Below are positions 11,926 to 22,310 of a stretch of DNA of 64,000 bases, one piece after another. Every line of letters starts with the position of its first letter. Position 1 is the first letter of the stretch. Position numbers and translations under genes: made by a program. This DNA is from Podaxis mareebaensis (taxonomy: Eukaryota; Basidiomycota; Agaricomycetes; Agaricales; Agaricaceae): contig JAEUWP010000443.1 of the NCBI GenBank assembly GCA_018524725.1, positions 62,001 to 126,000 on the forward strand, read 5' to 3'. The notes beneath the pieces are model-generated. The model searched no databases. It worked only from the letters and a program-made list of their open reading frames with translations, and was not told the origin of the DNA.

Positions 11926-12303
11926 GAAGTTGTAAGCTTTTTTAGTCTCTTCTACACGTTTACCCGTTTGGTCAGAGGCTTCGCTCTTAGATTGCTCTCT
12001 ATGTCGCCTCTAGCTACCCTGGCGCTCAGTTCTAAACTGGTATGTTATTTCGCACCCGGTAAAGCGGCATGTGGTCTCACAGTATGCAGGTTGGGCTCAG
12101 GTCGAGATCACCAGCAGAGGCAGTGCCAATCCCCCGAAGATTTCCATCCCTGGTACCTAGAAGGGCGGCAACCCTGGCATCACGATGAGTTTGATCTAAG
12201 AACCATTCTTAACATGAAGCTGATAATTCATCCACAAATAGTTAACATCTACAACAACCTCCAAAGCCGCACTGCTCCTGGTGGTCCCGTCTGGTCTGGC
12301 TGA
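11926..12303 (+). pseudogene. Truncated AA9 LPMO, exons 6-8
   Basis: This piece matches intron 5 to the stop codon of the intact LPMO gene at 7346-7716. The signal peptide, both copper-brace histidines and exons 1-5 are absent. Three lesions are visible. The axial-Tyr codon region reads TTC TAA in place of TTC TAC. A Tyr codon in the GTY motif has become TAG. The exon 7 donor has changed from GTGAGT to ATGAGT. The last exon still reads a near-identical peptide ending VWSG. It cannot make an active LPMO. Confidence 0.9.
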
Positions 12304-12410
12304 AAGGTTGATCGCTCTCCGTAACGTAGCTTAACATTATACACTATTTTACTACATGTGCCACAACTTCATCAGTGTCCGTGTTGTTTTCTCCAACTCT
12401 AATTGTTCGT

Positions 12411-12720
12411 GCGAGCATTCAAGATATTCAGAATTCGCGGCAGGAACCGATTGCAGTGGTGGTGCATTGCTGCGCTTCTGCCGGCGGCACAAGGTACAAA
12501 GCCCGATGATCAGAAAGCAATTATCTCGGTGCATGTTTATTTCTTTATGTCCAACGGTGGTTTGTGGGAGCGTTCAAATAATCAGAATTCACGGCAGGGA
12601 CTGAGTGGGTTGGTGATGCATTGCCGTGCCTTTGCCGACAGCGCAAGGTATGATGATAAGAAAGCCTGATGATCTGAACGCAATCACCTCGGTGCATGTT
12701 TTTGCCTTATTCCGTTCGAA
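12411..12720 (+). repeat. Local 156-bp tandem duplication
   Basis: Two adjacent copies start at about 12,411 and 12,567, each opening with a G-A-G-C-[AG]-TTCAA block, then TCAGAATTC and a segment ending CGGTGCATGTTT. Unit 1 has only one equivalent copy (near 7830-7960), so this duplication arose after, or only in, unit 2. Confidence 0.6.
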
Positions 12721-13515
12721 GGACCCCTCGGGCTCGGTTGAAACAAGGGGATAGGGGAAATTTTAGATCAGTAATTGTTCACCGGGACCTATTGTGTATC
12801 TCCACAAGATGAAAATTCATCCGTGCAGGATCACAACGCCAAAGAACCATGACGACCTTCACGGAGCTGGAAATAGAACACAGCTTTTGTGGGCCGCATC
12901 ACATCATTCTGTTCGGAGGCTCATGGATCTCAGCAAGTGAATCTTAATGTATTTTAGATTCCCGTGACAGCACTGTCCTGGACCTCCTAAACCTAAAGTC
13001 AATCTTCTTTTTTCGGGGTCTAGGAGAGTGGCTGGATCTGAAGGGACTCAGGTAACTGCCAAGTCAGAACTTTCCAACCATCAACCCCATATCAATTCTC
13101 AGAAGACCAAGCTTATTCTGGAACTAGACGTCAGGTTCAACTCAGTCTTCTCAATCCTCTCAGGAGTGACGTTACATGGATCTCACGTGTTAGTCGCGTT
13201 AATTGTTGATTATTGCAGATACAAACCCCAGTGCCACGTACATGCTGATCAGAATCTATATGACGAAAAGTCTATATCTATATACTGTACCAGTAGGTAG
13301 CATCAAGACAATTCAACATAAAGAAGAACAAGGCCAAAACAAAGATAGGCCAAAATTTTATTTCGGGCCAGTGGAAAATTAACCAATCTAAGAAAGCATT
13401 CGACAAAATAGGATGAAGAGCATTAGAATGAGTGGGCGATATAAGTACCATGAATAGAAGGGGAAAGGGAACCTGGATACGTACGACGGCAGTCAACCAC
13501 TAAACACCCAGATTT

Positions 13516-14473
13516 TCATGTCCTAGGCTGAACCAAGGTCCTGTTCCCAATAGCCTTGATCCTTCTCGAGAGGACCTCCTGAGTCAAGAAACCAAATGCC
13601 AACAAGCCCAAGATACCAAGGAGGTTGACAGTCGAGAAAGAGCTTTGGTCATGGTAGGGACCAGTGGACCAGAAGTGGCCAGCCCCTTCAATTGTCCCGA
13701 CGAAGAGGATGAGACCAATGGTAAAAAAGAGGAAAGGTGATAATGGGATTACTTGTAGACACAGCTTCTTGATGCGGTCATAGTGAATGTTGTTGCTGGG
13801 CTTGGGGGGAGAGGGTTTGCGTCAGTTTATGAGATATGCTGTTGTGGGAGGAAGAGGCGAACCGTGGTGATCTCGAAGGCCTCATCGGTGATTAGGCAGA
13901 GGTTTGAAAGAATAATATGGGCCGTATTATTCGCAAGAAACCATGCCAATTGCTCAAGAACGATTTGAATTCTGGCGTGAAGGTGCCAGCAAGTTGGACC
14001 CCCAGGCCAAATATTCAAACAGTTCATTGTTTGCCACCAGAGCGCGAGCCCGGTACATCTGTGGGACGGTCCAGGGTGGTGAGTTCCGAGTCATAGGAAG
14101 GGGGAATGTGACGTACAATAATAAAGGAAATCCAGAGATGCAGTGAATAACCTTCAAGGACCAGTACAAGACTCTGTGTGAAGGCAGTATTGGTGGGGAT
14201 TGTGGCGCTGGATCAAAGAGCCTGTGGATCCCACAGAGCAAAACTACAGCAACAAGTTCTGCAACCAAAGCTATGAAGGACTGCACCCTACAGGACTGGA
14301 TTAGCATCTCCAAACCCAGCGTTTGAGGAAAAAACAACTTGCGGGTTTGGCATCTTGGTGAAGAGCCATTGTATAGCTTGTGAAACCCGATTTTTTTCTC
14401 CATGACCCAACTCTCTGGTCAACTCTTGCGGAACATAGAGAGCATTATGTCTCCCGATGGCTTGTGAGGACAT
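13516..14473 (-). pseudogene. Membrane protein gene, copy 2 (model unresolved)
   Basis: This is the counterpart of 8895-9837. The ATG at 14,473-14,471 opens MSSQAIGRHNALYVPQE. Downstream segments include SFIALVAELVAVVLLCGIH, a conserved NIWPGGPTCWHLHARIQI block and a C-terminal LLGILGLLAFGFLTQEV segment. A GT at the possible first donor of copy 1 is AT here. As in copy 1, the pieces do not join into one frame with simple GT-AG introns. It is probably a decayed or decaying gene; the family is unknown. Confidence 0.5.
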
Positions 14474-17400
14474 GGAGCTGGGTCGGGTAAGTGAGTGAGA
14501 TGAAGAGATAACCGGGGAAAGCTCATGTTGGTCTGGGGATTTTATGTGGCGCATTTACCAGGCAAAAAGAAAGGGGGTGGATATAGCATTTTTCTATAAT
14601 TGAGATGATGAGGATAACGTGGATGGACAGTCCTAAGTCAGGCATATCCAGTGGGATTTCATCTCAGATCTCGGGCTGAAGCGTGAAGACATGACTGACA
14701 TAACTTAATGATCCAAATCAATCAGCTAAATAAATACAGTTGGGGAACAGCATCCTCACATGTCATCCTCCTTGGAGCATGTTCTGACCAGTGCTTTCAA
14801 GTTTAAGTCACGGGAGAGGCGGCAGAGTGTTTATTGGCGAGAGCATGGACTGCTGCGCTATGTGCTATGATGATGATTGGGGCACAAGCAGATCCCGAAG
14901 ACTGATGGTTAGAGAAACCAGCAGTGCGCCCTCCCACGGCGGCATCAGTCAGGTTTCTCAACTGCCTAACTGGTATTCTTGGTTCTGGTATAACATCACA
15001 CTAGTTAAATAACCCAGGTAGTAAACCTACAACCTGAGAAACCCTGATGCAAGAATGCGAGACCCTCATAGAAAACCAGTGGTTTCTTAAGTGGTAGTGA
15101 TTTTAGACGATACGGATTTATACAGGCTACATCAGGGAGGCTACTAGCTAGAGGATGCTGGGTTTTCGGATTTCTCGACCCATCTGTCGGGCTAAAACTT
15201 ACTTTGTCTTGATGCGAGGTTACTCCCGGCGGACGCTGATAACTGGACCAAAGCCGAATTACTAAATGATGTGATTATTTAGCCTGTGTTGGGGCTGTGG
15301 GCGGGTATTTACATCCAAATAGATCCTCCAGCCTCTTAATCTCCATAATCCCTCTCTTCAAATTCTGGGAGCATATCTATACGTTATCTACTATATATGA
15401 GGTATATACTCATACAGTATTACTTGTCTGACATCTCACCCCTCTCATACCTAAGCAACCTCTAACATTGCTCAAAGTCGGATCACTCGTTGACTCTCTG
15501 TCCGGTTTCCGGCTCTCCCTTGTCGGAGTTGAGGGGATAGCAGGATATTTATTAAGTAGTAGCATTTATTGATTTTGATCCTGGATGATAACGGATCTCA
15601 ATCCTCCGCAGGGCTTCTACACTCCTCGGATTACTGTCTGTTCGTGACGGGTGCGTATCATGTGTAGCACGGCTTTGGCCGTGGCATTATCTTTTTCTCC
15701 GTCCAGCCGATCTGATGAGTGATCCTGCTATCACCTGCCTAAGACACAGGCAACTCGAGCCTGGAGCATCGACCGCAGTACAGCGCTCTTTTCGGTTTGT
15801 TGCCTTGACTACAGCATCGAGGCTCATTGCGGCTTCGTTGCATTCTCTTTCTGCCTCCCTGAAGAGTGTTTATTTTGGGCAGAAGGCTCCTATTTCGGAG
15901 TTTGCCCTTCATCCTGCTAATGCCGCCATCTTCTGCACTGCACTGCAAAATTGAGCTTGTCGCGCTTTTATTAAAAAGTTGGGACGAGTATTCGTGGTAC
16001 TATGGAGTGTCCGTTATTCAAATGAGCCCATTGCTCGGATAAGCGTTTGTAATTTCCCTCACATTTCATATAAGACTCGAGAAAAATCATATGTAAACAT
16101 TCTACTGATTGTGCGCGCAGTATTTTAGCAAAACATGCAGACATTGTAGACAGTAACAATCGAGGTCGAAGTCGCTCTCGGCTACACTCGGTCACGCTAG
16201 CAGAGGGATGGAAGCTTGAGGGCAAACCATCATATGTATCGAGTTGTTAACTCGATGATCTGATCTACCGGTCAGCGTCCTCCCACGCCAGACGTCAATG
16301 ATTATCTGGCTGGGAAAGCAGCGACTGATGCAATGATTCCCTGATCATCCGAACCCAAATAACGGGCGCTATTATGACCATTTGTCAGCCTTATCGATCA
16401 GCCTTGTACTTTCCTTCTTGAGCGATCTTTTCTGTCTTCTGTTCACGGGCTTTCTCGCCCCAAATTCATCCTCCGACCACCCATCCTCTACATGACATGC
16501 AAGACGTGCACGTTCATTATAATTTAAATTTGCTGTAGCCGCTGCTGCTATAACAAACAATTAACAATTAAAAACAATTGGTACGGTGACGGAAATAATG
16601 GGCCAGGTGCGATTTGCGTCGCATAAGGAGCCAATTCTTTCCAACGACCCTTCTTCAAGAGCTGGCCCAAGTTCTCGCTCTCCACGCGAGGACGCAATGG
16701 GCTGTCGTCGTACTCAGTCGGCCGAGTCACGCAGCCTGCACTTGTTGTATTCGCAAGCTGAGAGGTTACTGCCATTGAGCTCGCAGTACCTACTCGTTGC
16801 CCTGGATCACGCTTGCCCCTCCCAGGTTTAGCTCGGGGTGGCCATTGTCCGTCCAGCCCGGAATCGTCTATATTGCCTCGAATTGATACACAGACTACGG
16901 CTCAGGCGATTCTTGGTGTGCGCTCTCTCTGTCAACGAATACCGCTTCACTAGATACTTCTTCACTGGATCAACGCCATTGTGTGATGGTCCTAATCTTC
17001 CCCCGCTAGCGGTAACCAAGAGGAACGACCTACGATGCAAATCGCGAGTGCCAATGTACGAGAACTCGAGGAAGGCCGCAAGACTTCTGTTCAAGGCGTT
17101 CACGGTTTGTTCCTGACTCGAAAGCGGGTTGTACATAGGTGCTATCCGGCGGGTGGATAACATTTTGTGCCGGACAGCACGAGATACTCATACGAATATA
17201 CCGCACGTGAACCCTGTCTGACTTAACTCTAGGAGTAAGATTCGTGCTCTTGCACCCCCTGGCAGCACTAGACTGGAACACACTCTGGAAAACCATCATC
17301 GCGAAGAAATCAGCCTAAAGCTCAAGGCATGATTCAAGCTGAAGAAAGGGTCTCGAGCAGCACGACGGTAGCCTGCAACAAGATCCGACGCGGGCGTCGG

Positions 17401-17756
17401 GCTCTGAGCAACTAGAATTAAAAAGTCCCACCCAACCAAAGCTCCAGTAATCACCGGGGTGTAGCATATACACCTGGGCTCTGGTATTTTACACGTGTGA
17501 GGAGCACTATATAGCTGTGGATCACACAATGTAAGAGCAATGATTGAATTGTTCTAAATTTTGTGCGGGCCAGGGTTTGCTTCAGAAACATGCGAGGACA
17601 ATGAGGCTTTGTTGATGGACAATGAGTATGCACGTGACAATGAGGGAGGACGCGTGCTGGTAGCGTGGGAAAGGTGGATAATGGGGCTTGGGGGACTTTT
17701 ATGATGGGCTGGATCGGCTGAGGACGACGATATCGACCTCCCAACTGTACATTGCC
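14474..17756. other. Gene-poor part of unit 2 and following spacer
   Basis: Duplicated sequence without a supported gene up to about 17,050, then roughly 700 bp of unique spacer before the gene at 17,757. It includes the extra block near 15,995-16,385. I see no RNA gene. Confidence 0.45.
15995..16385. other. Extra block absent from unit 1
   Basis: The flanks on either side match unit 1 near 11,320, where the sequence is continuous, so about 390 bp is inserted here or was deleted there. The block has no open frame of note. I see no clear terminal inverted repeat, although ACTATG on the left and ATTATGA on the right loosely resemble each other. Confidence 0.4.
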
Positions 17757-19534
17757 ATGTTCGGCCTTAGTTTCCTCTCTCGCAAGCTCGGCGCAACTGT
17801 CTCGTCGTCTGGCACGACGGAACCAGCACCATCCACCCCTTCCATTCCTTCTCCAGAAGCTGAACCCCCAATCACTCCCTCCCCGCCTCCACAGGATCTC
17901 ATCACAGACCCGAATCCTCTTCACGCACTCATTACATCTGTTCCTCCTCAGACTCTTCACGCTTATACTCTAGCTCATCTAATTCCCCCGTCTCAACCCC
18001 TCTCGCCCCTCTCCTTCCCGCACATCCCTCTTCCCTCTGAGCCTCCAAGCCCCAGGACTCTCACCGCTCTCACCAACTTCTTCTCCAGCCTCGTCCCTCC
18101 TCCGAGTTTGCACTGCGTACGGTGCCACAAAAACTACTTCGAAGTCGAAAACACCGACAGGAGCTGTCTCGTGCCCCACGATGACGAAAGTGCAGAAGTC
18201 GAGCGCGTGGGAGTGTCCGGAAGAAGTAAGGGTATTGGGACGGAATATGAGACACTGTGGGGATGCTGTGGAAAGACCGTCGAAGGAGACGGCGACATGG
18301 GTCCTCCCGATGGCTGGTGCTATGAAGGCAAGCACACTGTGCGCACGAGTTTTATCTCTTTCTCGCACCTAGATTAACCTTGTCCCATGTAGACTGATCT
18401 CAAGCGAGCACGGTTCCGTGCGGACTCCACACCGCAAGATGATAAACTTACCTCTTGCGAACGCCTCCGATGCCACGAACCTCCTTCGTCTTCTCCACGT
18501 TCCACGCGAGGCGGCGTAAATAAGCGACGCCGCACATTAATGGAAGAAGCCGATAATGATGATACTCAATCTTCCGTGGACGGATCAACGTTATCTGGCG
18601 CCTCGTCCAATAACATGAATGTGGATGATCCCGCTTCTACACGTAAACCGAAGAGGGCTCGTCGCTCGAAAACAATGTCCATATCCTCAAAAGCCGATCT
18701 TGACAAACTCAGTAAAGGAGATGACGTCGCTATGATGGATGTGGATCATACCGATGAGTCAACAACCCAATCACAGGCCCAAGTCCCCGCCACGCCCAAG
18801 TCACCCCCGCGCTCTCGCAAACCTCGTAAGTCGGCTGGAGGACCAACGACTCCAGGAACAAAAGCCAAGACAAAGGCTAAAAGCCCCCTGGCTTCATCGT
18901 TCACTCCTCCATCACCACCCGCTGAAGACACGGCACAAACGCAAACAGATAAAGAGAAGCACCCTTCAGTGTTACCGCGTGCAGTCGTTGAAATCACCAC
19001 CGAGAGGGATGGCTCTCCGAGACTTCGTACGTGACTTCTTCCATTTCAGAGGACCTTATTTTCTGAATGTGCGCATATATAGACCATGCATCAAGCCACG
19101 GCGATCTACGCAAATCCTCAAACCTCAGCCTTAGAGAAGCATGCAAGAGTGACAACGACGAACAACAAACAGACAAGGAGAAACCCAAGCCGAAATCACG
19201 AACGCGAAGGAATACCGTAGTCGGCAGCGCAACATCCACCCCTAAAACTCCAAAAACCTCCTCGAAAACTCCTGCCAATGATGCGACAACAGAGTCGACA
19301 TCAGCTGTCTCGAAGCCTAGATCATTGAAACCCAAGGCGTCCTCGGGAGCACTGAAACCAAAGGCGTCGGCTGCGTCGTTGAAAGCGTCGACGAATGCGA
19401 AGCCGGTTTCGAGTGCGAGTACGGCGTCGAGTGTGCAGAAACCGCAGAGTAAGGTGAGGTCTGTTGGGAGGAAGAGGGGGAAGGCACTTGAGGAGGTTGT
19501 TGGGACTAGTGTGGACGGGGAGGAGAATCTATGA
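17757..19534 (+). CDS. Cys/His-cluster nuclear-like protein
   Basis: Three exons (17,757-18,338; 18,393-19,026; 19,083-19,534) give 555 residues. Residues 1-115 are Pro/Ser-rich. Residues 119-197 hold a dense Cys/His cluster: CVRCHKNYF, a Cys/His pair, WGCCGK and GWCYEGKHT. The cluster continues across intron 1 into TDLKRARFR, which supports that junction (donor GTGCGC). The spacing looks like a small zinc-binding module, but I cannot name the family. The C-terminal 350 residues are Lys/Ser/Thr/Pro-rich, with KPKRARRSK and KPKPKSRTRR as possible nuclear localisation signals. An alternative acceptor exists for intron 2. A degraded copy of part of exon 3 lies at 26,744-26,930. Confidence 0.75.
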
Positions 19535-19838
19535 AATGTTTTTTTTTTCTTGAACGGGACTGCGATATGTTTGAATTTCTGCATTAGTATTTGTTGAATA
19601 TCTAACGCTGACTCTCGTTAATTTTTGATTTATTATTTTCGTAATTATTCATTCGAGTGTATACACTCGTTTCTGTGTTGTAGCTTCCATCACGATTTAC
19701 TCGATTTAATTATGTTTCCATCCTTGCGGACTGAGCTAAAGTGCCAGAGGACTACTGCAAACGTATTAGAAGCCTTCCGGTCAGTATCCTGGTCGATTTC
19801 TCCTCGGCTAACCTAAGGCACTGCTGGAAATACAAATG
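19535..19838. other. Intergenic, 3' flank
   Basis: An AT-rich 3' flank between the Cys/His-cluster gene and the left end of the inverted-repeat element. Nothing else is seen. Confidence 0.5.
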
Positions 19839-19842
19839 ACAC

Positions 19843-19873
19843 CTACGGAAGCCCAGAGGACATGGTCTAACTT
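19843..19873 (+). repeat. Left terminal inverted repeat
   Basis: 31 bp, beginning CTACGGAAGCCCAG. It pairs with 24,910-24,941 with one single-base indel. ACAC precedes it directly. Confidence 0.85.
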
Positions 19874-20544
19874 ACATCACGAACTAGCCTTATATGGCTG
19901 GGGTCTGGGGTCTTGGAAGTCCGTGACTGTCGAGACCTCGAGGAGCGACCAAACCTCTGAGTATCCTCTTTGCCTCCGACAACTTGCTCGCCGGCGCCGG
20001 CCAGTGGCCGAACGCTTAGCGCTCAGCACTCGATCTTCCGCTGGCACTAGCCCATAGTCGACGTGAGTCCATTGCTTCCTTAGGCGTTGGACATCGTCTG
20101 TGTTGACTGCACATTCTAATGCTTTGCTGTCCTTGAACTGCCCACAGATTGAACTCACATCAGGATATTCACAACTGGTGGTCCATATGGTGAACGATCT
20201 TAGGTGCGTGATTACAGAATGGGGAATATTGGCCCAATACTTACCATATTTCCAATATGCAAGTGTTTATCCTATTGATAATGTTACTCGGAGGTCAACG
20301 AAACTGCCAAGATTGCTTGTCCACGATCGCAGCCCCCTCCCCACATAGATCGAGCCTATGCTACTGCTACTGTGTGGAACATTATGGCAACAGTTGGCAG
20401 GTGTTCGAAATTAGTGTCAAGCACCTCCTTTGATACCGTGAGTTGTGTTGGTACAAAAGCCCATTCTGCTGAATGAATCAAGTCAGTAGGTCTCTTAATG
20501 CCGACGTCCTCATACTATAACCGTAATCCTGAAGGGCGGAACCA
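19874..20544. other. 5' non-coding part of the element
   Basis: About 670 bp inside the left inverted repeat, before the first plausible exon of the integrase gene. A GC-rich patch near 19,990-20,040 has small palindromes (GCCGGCGCCGGCC-like, AGCGCT). No gene is seen. Confidence 0.4.
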
Positions 20545-22033
20545 ATGGGAACCCGTCTGTGAGTGCCTCTATGCTTGTATGGCGGTCAACCTCCATCTAA
20601 CGTGTCTTTGCCAGTAAAAGCAAATAATGAGAAACTCCAGGACGCACTGAAAGATTATCACCGCCGCGGTATCACAAACAACGAACGCATATCCGACCTC
20701 TTACTCGAGGATCATAAGATCGTAATGAAGTATTGTCTAGCTTCCACACCCGTAGCCTTCACTAATGTTATCTCTGACTGCTAGGCCATGTACAGTCAAG
20801 AAACGGTGTCAAGAGCCCCAGCTCTTCGGAAGTCGGGTTACCATGAAGCAGATTCCACGCTTCGAGGCTGAACAACATGTCATTGACACTGTAAATGAGG
20901 ACCTCACACACCAACAAGGTGTCCGTACCATTAACCATGCAGCTACTGCTCGTACTGGCGTCCACCTCCCTCGCAATTTCGTCAGTGAAGTCATGCACCT
21001 TCACTTCCCAGATGATTTCGCGCATCGTGATCCTACGTCGAAGAAGATCCGACGAGTCTCTAAGGCACCACTTGGAATACATGAACGTTGGGCCGGGGAT
21101 GGTCACGACAAGCTATATGGGATTGGCTTTCCGATCTGGGCTGTCGTCGATGATGCGACAGGGAAGTGGCTTGGTGCATGGGTGGTGCCGAGTAACAGGA
21201 TGGCGAATGTCATTGCCCATCTGCATCTCTGCCTCGTAGAGATATATGGTGGTGTGTTACTATTATTGGCTCAAGTTCGCTATTTGACACCGACTACCAT
21301 GTAGGGATCCCCCTATAATTTTCAACCGACTGTGGTTCGGAGACCACGTTGATCTTTGGCTTTGCAAATACACTACGGTATGTATAGCTCCCATCCCTTT
21401 CGCTCTCTGCTGACTTCAACATTTTGGTAGCGATATCTTCCATCCTGAATATGATCGCTCGATTCTTCTAGCTCATACCTACATTCGTAGTGTCCATAAC
21501 ATATCAATTGAACGTTCATGGCTTCGATTGCGCCTCCAATTTGGTGACACGGCCATTGTTGCCTTCCATAATGGCCACGTTGAGAATGGGGGCCCCTACC
21601 AGCCTGATAACCCCCTCCACTAGTAAGTCCTATAATATAGCACCTGCATACGATCTCATTCTTATATCTTTTCAGTGAACTCTGCCAATGGCTATGGCCC
21701 AAGCTTCTTCAGCAGAAGCTTGATGCCTTTATGTACGAACGGAACTCATTCAAGCCGCGTAGGGTCAAGGGAAAATCTGGATCAAATGGTACATCCCGAG
21801 ATGTCGCATTCAACCTACCTCATGAATGGGGTGGCAAAGATTTATTACTTCCCGTAGATATTTCCGTCATCCAGGAGATCAAAACTGCTATGGGAGGCGA
21901 CAATCTCCCGAACTTTGTTACTCCACATTATAGTTCCCGTGTCCAGTTGATTTACGACTCTCTTAGGATCAAATCGTTGACTTTCCAAAATGTATGGGAG
22001 GTTTTTAGTAGTATAGTTGCTCGCCTCACTTGA
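20545..22033 (+). pseudogene. Integrase-core (rve-like) transposase, in-frame stop
   Basis: Spliced segments read as a basidiomycete integrase-core protein. An N-terminal helical region (KDYHRRGITNNERISDLL) is followed by a long exon at about 20,785-21,240. This has GIHERWAGDGHDKLYGIG and VVDDATGKWLGAWV (first catalytic Asp). The next exon, from 21,305, carries FSTDCGSETT (second Asp). Later exons hold SVHNISIERSW (candidate Glu), ELCQWLWPKLLQQ and a C-terminal domain ending at 22,033. The exon at 21,305 reads IPL-stop-FSTDCGSE: a TAA at 21,316-21,318 stands where relatives, as I recall them, have Gln. That stop separates the catalytic residues, so the gene looks dead unless read through. The start is uncertain. 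Confidence 0.75.
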
Positions 22034-22310
22034 TAGCTAGCCATTTCATGTAACAGACTTCACATCCTGTCAAATTTGAGTTTGTTATTTGTGGAACTGA
22101 TCGCTGCTAATTACGGTCATTTGGCATCGACATTGATTTTGGTTGTCGGGTTTCAGTTTCCCCTTCGAAATACAAGCTCCGGACTACCACCCTTGCCTCT
22201 CAAGACTCTGTGCATATAAATGAGGACTTGGTTCAGCAGCATGAAGCGCAGAATTCTACAACGCGACGTTGTTGACTGCTAGTTCTTATCGCTCGCCCGA
22301 CCTCTCCCAT

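Larger units (their letters stand above)
11926..17050. repeat. Segmental tandem duplication, unit 2
   Basis: The second copy of the 7.3-11.9 kb segment begins abruptly at a sequence matching AA9 intron 5 and ends near 17,050, where the match to the end of unit 1 (around 11,905) runs out. It is longer than unit 1 because of a local tandem duplication near 12.4-12.7 kb and an extra block of about 390 bp near 15,995-16,385. Confidence 0.85.
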
